NCBI GenBank assembly: GCA_905182525.1
Contig: CAJJBV010000004.1
Location: 1 to 64,000 of the forward strand
DNA length: 64,000 nucleotides
Direction: 5' to 3'
Source of the DNA: Cryomorphaceae bacterium
GTDB lineage: Bacteria > Bacteroidota > Bacteroidia > Flavobacteriales_D > Parvicellaceae
A model generated the notes under the pieces. The model did not search any database. It saw nothing but the letters and a program-made list of their open reading frames with translations, and was not told the DNA's origin. Below are positions 31,053 to 39,201 of this stretch, in pieces; position 1 is the first letter of the stretch, and each line of letters begins with the position of its first letter. Both the position numbers and the translations under genes were made by a program.

Positions 31053-32110
31053 GTTATACAATTCACGGAATTCAACATTTAGGAGTAGGTGTGCCAGATC
31101 ATAAAAAAGCTTGGGATTGGTACATTAAATTTTTTGGAATGGATATTCCGTTATTTAATGATGAAGCTGAGGCACCATTGATGACCATTTATACAAAAGG
31201 AAAAGTAATTTCCAAAAGAGCTGCAATGGTTTTAAATATTAAGGGTGGATGCGGTATGGAAGTTGTTTCCCCTACAACTTTTAAAGCAACTCATTCTAAA
31301 ACAAGTTTTCAGTTAGGTGATTTAGGAATATTTACTGGATTGATAAAAACACCTAATATTGAAAAAGCTTTTCATTTTTTTAAATCAAATAAAGCAAATT
31401 TAATTTCTGAACTTGTAAAATCTCCTTATGGATGGGATACTTTTTACGTAAAAGATTTAAATGATTTAGTTTGGCAAATAGTACCAGCAAATGATTTTTA
31501 TACTAACCACAATCATGTTACAGGTGGTACATCTGGTTGTTCAATTGGAGTTAAAGACATGAATAACTCAATTTCTTTCTATAATTTATTAGGCTACGAT
31601 GAAATTATTGCTGATAACAGCGGAGTTTTTCCAGACTGGGAAAATATTAATGGTGGAAATAATGAATTTAGAAGAGTACTACTTTCACAAAAAAATCCAT
31701 CTGGTGGAGGGTTTTCTCAATTAGCAGGTAAAAGTTATATAGAATTGGTTCAAGATCTTTCTAAAAGAAAACCAAATAAAATATATCAAGATAGGTTATG
31801 GGGGGATATTGGTTTTGTTCACTTGGGTTTTGATGTTAGAAATATGCAGGCTCTTGGTGAGAAACTATCCTCGGAAGGGTATGGATTTACATGTGATACC
31901 AAAGATGTTTTAAGTATGGGAGAGAATACAAAAGTACACTGCACATATTGTGAAGACCCTGATGGAACATTAATTGAAATGATAGAGGTATATAAAATTC
32001 CTATTATTGAAAAACTAGGATTATTTCTTAATGTAGAAAAAAGAAAACCATCTCAGCCGTTACCTAGCTGGATGTTAAAAGCTTTAAAATTTACTAGGGT
32101 TAAAATTTAG
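31049..32110 (+). CDS. VOC (glyoxalase/bleomycin-resistance) family protein, two domains
   Basis: A 353-residue protein with two vicinal-oxygen-chelate halves. The first begins IQHLGVGVPDHKKAWDWYIK (about 7-26). The second begins GCSIGVKDMNNSISFYNLLGY (about 159-179), with a later GFVHLGFDVRNM and a C-terminal metal-type Glu in DPDGTLIEMIEVYK. The family covers metal-dependent dioxygenases, isomerases and lyases, and the sequence does not tell which. It overlaps efp by 4 bases and overlaps the convergent SDR gene by 4 bases. Confidence 0.8.
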   Translation: MSYTIHGIQHLGVGVPDHKKAWDWYIKFFGMDIPLFNDEAEAPLMTIYTKGKVISKRAAMVLNIKGGCGMEVVSPTTFKATHSKTSFQLGDLGIFTGLIKTPNIEKAFHFFKSNKANLISELVKSPYGWDTFYVKDLNDLVWQIVPANDFYTNHNHVTGGTSGCSIGVKDMNNSISFYNLLGYDEIIADNSGVFPDWENINGGNNEFRRVLLSQKNPSGGGFSQLAGKSYIELVQDLSKRKPNKIYQDRLWGDIGFVHLGFDVRNMQALGEKLSSEGYGFTCDTKDVLSMGENTKVHCTYCEDPDGTLIEMIEVYKIPIIEKLGLFLNVEKRKPSQPLPSWMLKALKFTRVKI

Positions 32111-32895
32111 TTAGAGAATTGTTTTCTCATTATTTTATAAAAAAGTTCAGGAAAAAACCTTTTTAATTTTAGAATCCAAGAACCTTTTCCGCCAGAATAA
32201 ATTTCTTTTTTATTGTCTATAATTCCATCTATAATATCTTGAGCACATTTTTCAGGTGAAATACCATTTGTTATTAGTGGATCACTTTTACCCCATCTAT
32301 CTCCATTTTCTGAAAAAGCATTTTCAGCAATATTAGTATTGACTAAAAATGGAAAAACTAAGCTTATTTTAATATTATTTTTTTCTTCTTCAAATCTTAA
32401 TGATTCAAAAAAACCAACTTGAGCAAATTTTGATGCAGAATAGGCAGACCTTTGAAAAAAACCAAACTTTCCAGAACTACTACTTACTGTAGCAATATGC
32501 CCTTTTTTTTGTTGTTGCATTATGGGAAGGACAGCTTTAGTTAAAGCAATGGTTCCGAAATAATTTATCTCCATAATTTTCCTGTCTAGTTCAATAGCTG
32601 TTTTAAAAGCTTCTAATCTTTGACTAGTTCCACCATTGTTAATTAAAAGATCTATGGTTTTGAATTTTGATAATACTTTTTCTACTTTTTCAGGAAATTC
32701 TGAAGATTTTTCTAAATCTAGTGGCAAAATAAATGTATTTGAATTGCAAGAATTTGCCAACTCTTTAAGTAATTCTTCATTTCTAGATGAAATAACCAAA
32801 TTAGCACCTAAGGAAGCAAATTTTACAGCTAACGCTTTCCCAATTCCAGAAGAAGCACCGGTTATCCAAACTGTTTTTTGATTGAAGTTAATCAT
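32107..32895 (-). CDS. SDR-family NAD(P)-dependent oxidoreductase
   Basis: A 262-residue classical short-chain dehydrogenase. The cofactor motif is TGASSGIG (residues 12-19), followed by NNGGT (about 87-91), the catalytic Ser in VSSSSGKFG and YSASK (about 151-155). The C-terminus is Arg/Lys-rich (KLKRFFPELFYKIMRKQFSN), resembling the DHRS7-like group that may touch membranes. Substrate unknown. It converges on the VOC gene with a 4-base tail overlap. Confidence 0.9.
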   Translation of the reverse strand: MINFNQKTVWITGASSGIGKALAVKFASLGANLVISSRNEELLKELANSCNSNTFILPLDLEKSSEFPEKVEKVLSKFKTIDLLINNGGTSQRLEAFKTAIELDRKIMEINYFGTIALTKAVLPIMQQQKKGHIATVSSSSGKFGFFQRSAYSASKFAQVGFFESLRFEEEKNNIKISLVFPFLVNTNIAENAFSENGDRWGKSDPLITNGISPEKCAQDIIDGIIDNKKEIYSGGKGSWILKLKRFFPELFYKIMRKQFSN

Positions 32896-32969
32896 AACTT
32901 CTGCAAAGATACGTAAAACGTTTTGGTAGTCATGAGTTTAAAAACAAATGGATGGATTCAGAAATAACT

Positions 32970-34616
32970 TTATTGCTTTATCACTTTCACTTCCTGAAGC
33001 TTATCACCATAAGCAACTTTAAGAAGATAAATTCCTCTTGCATAATCTTGTAAACTAATGGTAGTTTCATTGGTGTTTGAAGCTCTATTTCCAATTAAAT
33101 CATAATACTCAGTTTGTATGTTTCCATTGAAGTTTTCTATGCTAATTGTAATGTTTTGATTCGTTGGATTTGGAAATACTTTAACAGTATTAATTTTTTT
33201 ATTTATAACTGAGGATGGTGACTGCCCGTTTTCTACAATATTAGATCTTGATGTATTGAAAGATTTTGATGGATCACAGTTATAGCTACTCACAACTTCA
33301 ATTTGGTAATATAATTGTCCACTTGGTGCAGTTAAGTCTGTATATGAATTTAAGTTACTTGCTATGGTAGTTAAAAGAACCATATTATTAGAACTTAATC
33401 CTCTATAGATATTGTAACTAGGATAAGTAAACCCTTCATAGCCAGACCATATTAAATTCCATGCTGATCCAATTCCTTGATTAATTGTTAAATGAATGGT
33501 TTTATGAAAGTCTCCTAAATCAGACTCAACTCCGCAGGAGTCAACCGCAGAAAGCTTGTAACTGTAGGCTTGAACAGCTGGATTAGAAGAAACATCGTCA
33601 AAAACAGCAGTATCATTATAGGCAGTTCCTCCAATTTTTTGATAAATATTGGCTTGGTTGGTTTCTTTATAAACATAAAAAGAATCTATAGCTGTTGAAT
33701 TAGGATGTTCCCAAACAACTCTATTAAAATTAGCTTGAGGATTTACTCCAACTATACAAACATCTGGTGGTTGTACAAATGAAGCATTTACATTAAATGG
33801 GAGTGATGTAGAAGCACATCCCCCACTGTTAGTAACAGTAACAGAATAACTACCAGAGCTAGTAATAACTTCCGATGAAGATGTTCCCCCACTTGACCAA
33901 GAATAAGTAGCAAAATTATTAGGAACTGATAATGTTACAGAACTTGCTTGACATGGCACAAATGATCCACTAGATGTAATAAAAGGAGGATTTGGAGTTG
34001 GTGCTACTGTTACCGATATATCATTAGAAACTTCAGGACAACCATTTTGAGAAATTAATACTGAATAGTTGCCAGATTGAGTTGGGTAATAAATAGAATC
34101 TACAGCACCTGGAATATAAGTTCCATTTAATCTCCATTGGTAGCTAAAAGTAGGATCTGTATTACAAGTTAAAAATATGGAATCGCTCAAACAAGCAGTA
34201 ATTGGACCAGTTTGATTAATTGTAGAAGCATGAGTACAGCTTGTACCACCAGCGCAAAAGATGAAATCGTCTTTAAACATGGTATCTGTACACCCAGTAA
34301 GAATATTTTCAGCAATTAGAGTAACATCGTAAAGTCCATTATTTAAAAATTGATGAAAAACACTAGCATTGTTGCTTTGAAGAATAGTACCATCACTAAA
34401 GTCCCAAGTAAAGTTGTAGTTAGATGGATTAGGAGTGGTATTGGTAAACTGAGCAGCAAAAGGTGGAGCAGTAAATAAGGTCTGGTTAACAGTAAAGTCT
34501 GCATTAAACTGGTTAGGATTTATTGTTAAATTAAGAGTAACTATACTATCACAACCAGCAGCAGTTTTGAATAGTATAAGTAGCAGAATTATTACTAAAA
34601 GAGTAAGTATTGCCAT
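32970..34616 (-). CDS. C-terminal part of mosaic surface protein: PKD, Ig-like, fibronectin-like and T9SS sorting domain
   Basis: This frame is the C-terminal third of a gene that starts at 36742. Its apparent start (34616) is artificial, because one extra C near 34564 shifts TIQNAAGCDSIVTLNLT out of frame (compare copy 1 at 1564). In order it holds a SprB-like end (GCDSIVTLNLTINPN), a PKD domain (NFTWDFSDGTILQSNN), Ig-like domains with Cys pairs, a fibronectin-like segment (FNRVVWEHPNSTAIDSFYVY) and a type A sorting domain (VFPNPTNQNITISIE ... GIYLLKV) ending at 32970. The first 1.3 kb duplicates 241-1563. Likely exported by PorV/PorU and attached to the cell surface. Confidence 0.75.
   Translation of the reverse strand: MAILTLLVIILLLILFKTAAGCDSIVTLNLTINPNQFNADFTVNQTLFTAPPFAAQFTNTTPNPSNYNFTWDFSDGTILQSNNASVFHQFLNNGLYDVTLIAENILTGCTDTMFKDDFIFCAGGTSCTHASTINQTGPITACLSDSIFLTCNTDPTFSYQWRLNGTYIPGAVDSIYYPTQSGNYSVLISQNGCPEVSNDISVTVAPTPNPPFITSSGSFVPCQASSVTLSVPNNFATYSWSSGGTSSSEVITSSGSYSVTVTNSGGCASTSLPFNVNASFVQPPDVCIVGVNPQANFNRVVWEHPNSTAIDSFYVYKETNQANIYQKIGGTAYNDTAVFDDVSSNPAVQAYSYKLSAVDSCGVESDLGDFHKTIHLTINQGIGSAWNLIWSGYEGFTYPSYNIYRGLSSNNMVLLTTIASNLNSYTDLTAPSGQLYYQIEVVSSYNCDPSKSFNTSRSNIVENGQSPSSVINKKINTVKVFPNPTNQNITISIENFNGNIQTEYYDLIGNRASNTNETTISLQDYARGIYLLKVAYGDKLQEVKVIKQ
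33241..34563. repeat. Long direct repeat, copy 2 (PKD/Ig-like module)
   Basis: Matches 241-1563, with an apparently perfect core of about 830 bases at 33733-34563. After the shared part, copy 2 ends in a sorting domain while copy 1 runs into further SprB-like repeats. The switch lies at the codons for NIVENG near 33225. Confidence 0.85.
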
Positions 34617-36131
34617 CTATCCAAGTGTAAGAACTACATGAAATACTATCAGTTCCATATAATGAGTTAATAATAACTGTATCTGAGACATTACATTGAT
34701 TATATTAAAATAAATTCCCCATTCACAAATAAATCCATCGTCTATTGCAAAATTATCTCTTACAGTTAATGTCCATGTACCATTTACTGGACACCCCACT
34801 AAAGCAGGTAAATATGATTCTTCCGGCTCATATAAACCAGGAACAACCATAATACCACCTGATGGTCCAGATGCGGCAGTAGTGTTGTATCCGTTAACGA
34901 AAGCAGGCATTGCACTACTTAAATTTGAAAAACAGTATTGCTCACAAACACCAACATTTCCTGTATTATCATCAAATGCACCACCAAGAAATGTACTTCC
35001 TCCACCAAAACCACCAGGAAACAACCCGCCAGCAGTAATAGAACTATTAAAAATATTAACACTTTGTCCAGAGGGACAAGTTAGTTTCATTTCTAAATCA
35101 CCTAAAAAAGAATGTTCCATTTTTACACACATTTTTTCAATATCATTTGGATTTTGAATTGTAGCTCCTGGTAGAAATCCAGAAATAGTAATATCAGTAG
35201 TATAGTTTGTTCCCGAACCATCCGGTAAATAAGTTAAACTACCAAAAACCACACTATCCAGAGAATTTAAAGATGCGGTTACATAGTAAACTCCTGGGGA
35301 GGTTACTAATCTCGTTTCATTTACACTACTATCATCCCATAAGTACGTATTAAATCCAGAGCCAGCATCTAAAAAATAACTATTACTAAAACATAAATTA
35401 GTATCTGGTCCAAGGTCTACGTTTAGTACGTCTATCACCATATTATCAATAGCGGTACATCCATTGACATAAGTTCCAGTAACAGAGTAAGTCCCAACTG
35501 TACTAGTAATTAAAGTTTGATTAGTAGAACCATCGCTCCACAAGTAAGAAGCAAAGCCTGTTCCAGCGTCTAAAGTTTGTGTAGACCCCTCGCAAATTAA
35601 AGTAGTGTCTGGACCTAAATCTAATGAGTTAGAGCCACTAGTAACCGTAATAAAACCTGTTTTGGTTTCACTATCGCTTCCAGTACTAGTAGTAACTGTG
35701 AGAGAAACATCGTAAGTTCCAACTGATGCATAAGTATGAGTTAGGTTTTGTAAACTAGAAGTAGTACCATCGCCAAAGTCCCATGACCAAGCAGTTGGTA
35801 TTCCTGTAGATAAATCTGTGAATGTAACGCTGGTTCCTTGGCAAAAAGTAGAATCACTAGCAGAAAAATCGGCAGTTAAAGAAGAAAACAAAGCACAGTC
35901 GTTACTAAAACTAATATGGCTATCAATATTAGTCCAATTAGCATTAGAATAAGCAATATCATCTACAGAAATACAATTTAAGTTGGGATTTCCGACAGCG
36001 TTGAAAAAGGAAAAATTTATATTATTTCCATTTCTTACATCTAAACTCGTTAGTTGATTATTGTAGCAATAAAGATTAATCAAAGCAGTATTATTACTGA
36101 CATCTAAACTCGTTAGTTGATTTGATTGCAA
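34617..36131 (-). CDS. Middle part of mosaic surface protein: LRR units, PKD, Ig-like and P-domain-like
   Basis: This frame continues the gene begun at 36742. It holds two LRR units (NQLTSLDVSNNTALINLYC), the LRR-end insert (CISVDDIAYSNANWTNID), and a PKD domain (AWSWDFGDGTTSSLQNLTHT, about residues 112-131). Two Ig-like repeats follow (LDLGPDTTLICEG; VDLGPDTNLCFSN). Then comes a segment like the proprotein-convertase P-domain (KMEHSFLGDLEMKLTCPSGQ; NGTWTLTVRDNFAIDDGFI). The frame fails near 34695, but the shifted frame continues CNVSDTVIINSLYG ... SYTWIDGNTYS into the next segment. P-domains usually accompany secreted proteases or adhesins; no catalytic domain is seen. Confidence 0.7.
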   Translation of the reverse strand: MQSNQLTSLDVSNNTALINLYCYNNQLTSLDVRNGNNINFSFFNAVGNPNLNCISVDDIAYSNANWTNIDSHISFSNDCALFSSLTADFSASDSTFCQGTSVTFTDLSTGIPTAWSWDFGDGTTSSLQNLTHTYASVGTYDVSLTVTTSTGSDSETKTGFITVTSGSNSLDLGPDTTLICEGSTQTLDAGTGFASYLWSDGSTNQTLITSTVGTYSVTGTYVNGCTAIDNMVIDVLNVDLGPDTNLCFSNSYFLDAGSGFNTYLWDDSSVNETRLVTSPGVYYVTASLNSLDSVVFGSLTYLPDGSGTNYTTDITISGFLPGATIQNPNDIEKMCVKMEHSFLGDLEMKLTCPSGQSVNIFNSSITAGGLFPGGFGGGSTFLGGAFDDNTGNVGVCEQYCFSNLSSAMPAFVNGYNTTAASGPSGGIMVVPGLYEPEESYLPALVGCPVNGTWTLTVRDNFAIDDGFICEWGIYFNIINVMSQIQLLLTHYMELIVFHVVLTLG

Positions 36132-36742
36132 CTCAAATCAGTTAAAGCGGTATTTTGACTTACATCTAAACTCGTTAGTTGATTAATTGCAACCAAACTA
36201 GTTAAAGCAGTAAAATCTTCAATTCCTGTTAGGTCGGAAATATTTTGACTATTTACATTTAAAATGGTATACTCCACTAATATTGGAAGTAGTAACATAA
36301 TCATCATTAGCTATACCATTGCCCATATTCATTAGCTTCTAAATAGGCTTCAAAGTTATCATCAGGAACGTATGTTTGGTGAGTATAGTGAATTTACAGT
36401 TACACTACCTACCATCCCACTAGCAGCATGAGAGCCTACTGAACAATCGTAGTTATATGTTCCAGCAACAGTAAATTTATATGCAAAAATAACAGCTCCT
36501 AATGTACTAGTTGCTGGAGAATCAAAAGTTACTGGATTATTAAATGGTTGTCCAGTTATAGAATTAATATTTCCATTAACATCGTGATATCCGCCATCAT
36601 TAATCCAAATTACAGAATCACCAACATCTATAGTTAATGAACTTGGAGTATAGTAATAACTGCCAGTATTAATTGTATAGGTATTTTGTGAATATAATCC
36701 AGTATTAATAATAAGAAAAATTGCAAATAATATCTTCTTCAT
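36113..36742 (-). CDS. N-terminal part of mosaic surface protein: signal peptide, blue-copper cupredoxin, LRR cap
   Basis: The N-terminus is a signal peptide (FAIFLIINTGLYSQ) followed by a plastocyanin/azurin-like domain of about 100 residues. All four type 1 copper ligands are visible: H53 (GGYHDV) and C100, H105 and M110 in YDCSVGSHAASGM. At 36362 the frame breaks by one base. The next frame continues QTYVPDDNFEAYLEAN and DLTGIEDFTALTSL, the cap and first LRRs of the kind found in the 3.3-8.3 kb gene. The whole gene (36742 to 32970) would encode about 1250 residues. The copper domain may act in electron transfer or metal binding at the cell surface. Fusion to LRR/PKD modules is unusual to my knowledge. 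Confidence 0.75.
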
Positions 36743-36803
36743 TTTGTAAGTTTTAAACCATCAATTTAAGAAAAAAGTAAATCCTAATTAAAATTAATAG
36801 GTG
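36743..36803 (-). promoter_or_regulatory. Shared 5' leader, copy B
   Basis: The minus strand carries TAACACCTATTA, an A/T spacer, TAGGATTTACTTTTTTC and TTTAAAACTTACAAAATG. It nearly matches the leader before 3166 along its full length, and the proximal part of the leader before 8278. Confidence 0.5.
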
Positions 36804-36827
36804 TTAATAGGTAAGTTCACCTATTAA
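36804..36827. promoter_or_regulatory. Perfect 9-bp inverted repeat upstream of the cupredoxin gene
   Basis: ttaataggt and acctattaa flank the 6-base spacer aagttc. A direct copy of ttaataggt also lies just before it (36794-36802, taggtgttaataggt context). No T-run follows on the minus strand, and the A-run lies on the plus-strand 3' side, so it does not look like a terminator for either neighbour. An operator is possible. Confidence 0.35.
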
Positions 36828-36894
36828 AAAAAAATAATTTACTTTTTTAAGGGATTGGTTGAGTTAAAAATTGTTGTAAATAATATGAAATTAA

Positions 36895-38895
36895 TTATTT
36901 CGATAATTTATTAATCAAATCCTCATCTGCTATATTTGGAAGTGTTACTTTAAGTTTTGGATTTCTTTGCATTTCTCTTTTAATAGCAAAAATTGCTTCT
37001 TTATTTCTAGCCCAGTTTCGTCTAGCAATTCCATTATTTACATCCCAAAACAACATGTTAGATATCTTTTCTTCAGAATCTTTAGATCCATCAATTGTTA
37101 GTCCAAATCCACCATTAATTACTTCACCCCAGCCAACTCCGCCACCATTGTGAATGCTTACCCATGTAGCACCTCTAAAAGAATCTCCAATTACATTTTG
37201 AATTGCCATATCTGCTGTAAAGGCTGATCCATCATAAATATTGGAAGTTTCTCTGTATGGTGAATCTGTTCCAGAAACATCGTGGTGATCTCTTCCCAAA
37301 ATAATTGGTGCAGATATTTCTCCATTTTTAATGGCTTTGTTAAATGCTTTGGCAATTTCAATTCTACCTTCAGAGTCGGCATAAAGAATTCTAGCTTGAG
37401 AGCCCACTACCAAATTATTTTCCTGGGCACCTTTAATCCATTGAATATTATCTCTCATTTGTTGCTTTATCTCAACTGGAGCTTTTAAAATTAAAGCTTC
37501 CAAAACAGCACAAGCAATTTCATCACTCTTTCTTAAATCAGTGGAATCTCCAGACGAACAAACCCATCTGAATGGACCAAACCCATAGTCAAAACACATT
37601 GGACCCATAATATCTTGCACGTAAGATGGATATTTAAAATTAATCCCATCACTTTTCATAACATCAGCACCTGCTCTAGAAGCCTCTAATAGAAATGCGT
37701 TTCCGTAATCAAAAAAGTAAGTACCTTTTTGGGTATGTTTTTTAACAGCTGAAGCATGCTTTATAAGAGTTTCTTTAACTTTTTTCTTAAAAAGCTCTGG
37801 ATTTTTAGTCATTAATTCATTTGATTCCTCAAAGCTTATTCCAGATGGGTAGTAACCACCTGCCCAAGGATTATGTAATGAGGTTTGATCTGATCCAAGC
37901 TCAATAAATATATTTTCTTCATCAAACTTTTCCCATACATCTACAATATTTCCACTATAAGCAATGGAAACTATCTCTTTATTTTTTTTAGCTTCTTTAA
38001 CTCTGGAACAAAGTTTATCAAGATTGTCAATTACTTCATCTACCCAACCTTGTTCATGTCTTTTATAACTGGCTTTTGGATTAATTTCTGCAGTTACAGA
38101 AATAACGCCTGCAATATTTCCAGCTTTAGGCTGAGCACCACTCATACCACCTAACCCAGCAGTAACAAACAACTTGCCTTCTGGGCCATTTTCATCAATT
38201 TTTCTACAAGCATTAAGTAAAGTGATGGTAGTTCCATGTACAATTCCTTGAGGGCCAATGTACATGTAAGATCCTGCAGTCATTTGACCATATTGTGTAA
38301 CTCCTAAAGCATTGAACTTCTCTAAATCATTTGGAGTTGAATAATTAGGAATCATCATTCCATTGGTAACTACGACTCTTGGAGCATTTTTATGAGAAGG
38401 AAAAAGTCCCATTGGATGACCACTGTACATAGCCAGAGTTTGATCATCTTCCATTTGAGATAAATATTGCATCGTAAGCAAATATTGCGCCCAGTTTTGA
38501 AAAACAGATCCATTTCCTCCATAAGTAATTAATTCCTGTGGATGCTGAGCTACAGCTGGATCCAAGTTGTTTTGAATCATTAACATTATTGACTTAGCCT
38601 GAGTAGACTTACCTGGATAATCTGTAATTGGCCTTGCAAACATTTCATAATCTGGCTGAAACCTGTACATATATATTCTGCCATAAAGATTTAATTCATC
38701 ATTAAATTCTGAACCTAATATTTCATGATGTTTAACTGGGAAATAACGAAGTGCATTTTTAAGAGCTAATACTTTTTCATTTTTTGAGAGCAAATCTCTT
38801 CTGTTGGGAGCATGACTAATATCGTTTAGTCTTTGTTTAAACTTAGGTAGATTATCAGCAATACCTTGAATAATTGAGTTTTTAAAGCCAGACAT
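36895..38895 (-). CDS. hutU: Urocanate hydratase (long form)
   Basis: A 666-residue NAD-dependent enzyme converting urocanate to imidazolone propionate in histidine degradation. Conserved segments include ELITYGGNGSVFQNWAQYLL (about 120-139), TAGSYMYIGPQGIVHGTT, ILGRDHHDVSGTDSPYRET and GGGVGWGEVINGG. It is about 110 residues longer than the classical 550-residue urocanase, matching a longer bacterial subtype. No other hut gene is nearby. A 54-residue Cys-rich gene lies 5 bases upstream on the same strand, suggesting co-transcription. Confidence 0.95.
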   Translation of the reverse strand: MSGFKNSIIQGIADNLPKFKQRLNDISHAPNRRDLLSKNEKVLALKNALRYFPVKHHEILGSEFNDELNLYGRIYMYRFQPDYEMFARPITDYPGKSTQAKSIMLMIQNNLDPAVAQHPQELITYGGNGSVFQNWAQYLLTMQYLSQMEDDQTLAMYSGHPMGLFPSHKNAPRVVVTNGMMIPNYSTPNDLEKFNALGVTQYGQMTAGSYMYIGPQGIVHGTTITLLNACRKIDENGPEGKLFVTAGLGGMSGAQPKAGNIAGVISVTAEINPKASYKRHEQGWVDEVIDNLDKLCSRVKEAKKNKEIVSIAYSGNIVDVWEKFDEENIFIELGSDQTSLHNPWAGGYYPSGISFEESNELMTKNPELFKKKVKETLIKHASAVKKHTQKGTYFFDYGNAFLLEASRAGADVMKSDGINFKYPSYVQDIMGPMCFDYGFGPFRWVCSSGDSTDLRKSDEIACAVLEALILKAPVEIKQQMRDNIQWIKGAQENNLVVGSQARILYADSEGRIEIAKAFNKAIKNGEISAPIILGRDHHDVSGTDSPYRETSNIYDGSAFTADMAIQNVIGDSFRGATWVSIHNGGGVGWGEVINGGFGLTIDGSKDSEEKISNMLFWDVNNGIARRNWARNKEAIFAIKREMQRNPKLKVTLPNIADEDLINKLSK

Positions 38896-38900
38896 TTTAA

Positions 38901-39065
38901 TTATTTATTAAATCCATAGGGACAGTGCTTACATTTGTTTTCACAACAATAACCCCTTTTTTTATGATACTTTTCAGTAAAAACAACCAATCCATCTTCA
39001 GAAAAGTAATAATTATCTTCTTTAAGTTTTAGTTTGGAAGAAGTGTCTGTAAAAGATGAACCCAT
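38901..39065 (-). CDS. 54-residue Cys-rich protein (DUF5522-like)
   Basis: The ATG is at 39065 and the stop at 38901. The product is MGSSFTDTSSKLKLK ... YYFSEDGLVVFTEKYH, ending KRGYCCENKCKHCPYGF. The closing motif GYCCxxxCxHCPYG with four cysteines is the hallmark of small DUF5522-type proteins, which often occur as fusions or neighbours of other genes in Bacteroidetes. Four Cys plus His suggest metal or Fe-S binding. Function unknown. It lies 5 bases before hutU and probably shares its message. It is divergent from gdhA. Confidence 0.8.
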   Translation of the reverse strand: MGSSFTDTSSKLKLKEDNYYFSEDGLVVFTEKYHKKRGYCCENKCKHCPYGFNK

Positions 39066-39106
39066 ATTACTAATTTAATTATCTATTTAAGAAGAATCTA
39101 CTTTGT

Positions 39107-39116
39107 TTTACGTAAA
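39107..39116. promoter_or_regulatory. Palindrome in the divergent hutU-gdhA spacer
   Basis: tttacgtaaa is a perfect 10-base palindrome midway between the DUF5522-like/hutU start and the gdhA start. The spacer (39066-39201) holds no gene that I can see. Function as an operator is a guess. Confidence 0.25.
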
Positions 39117-39201
39117 TCACACAATAAATTGATTCACATCCACAAAAACAGAAAATAAAATTGCATACATTTACTTTAAATTCTAAAAATACAATATTAT
39201 T

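Noticed and set aside
34570-34616. Start of a separate gene with an N-terminal membrane helix (MAILTLLVIILLL)
   Set aside because: This stretch is an out-of-frame reading of SNNSATYTIQNAAG. The copy at 1564 shows the correct frame, and one extra C creates the false start.
36804-36827. Rho-independent terminator
   Set aside because: The hairpin is followed by A on the plus strand and lacks a T-run on the minus strand after the stem, so it fails in both directions.
36895-38895. Complete histidine utilisation operon
   Set aside because: Only urocanase is present. No histidine ammonia-lyase, imidazolonepropionase or formimidoylglutamase lies in the window.
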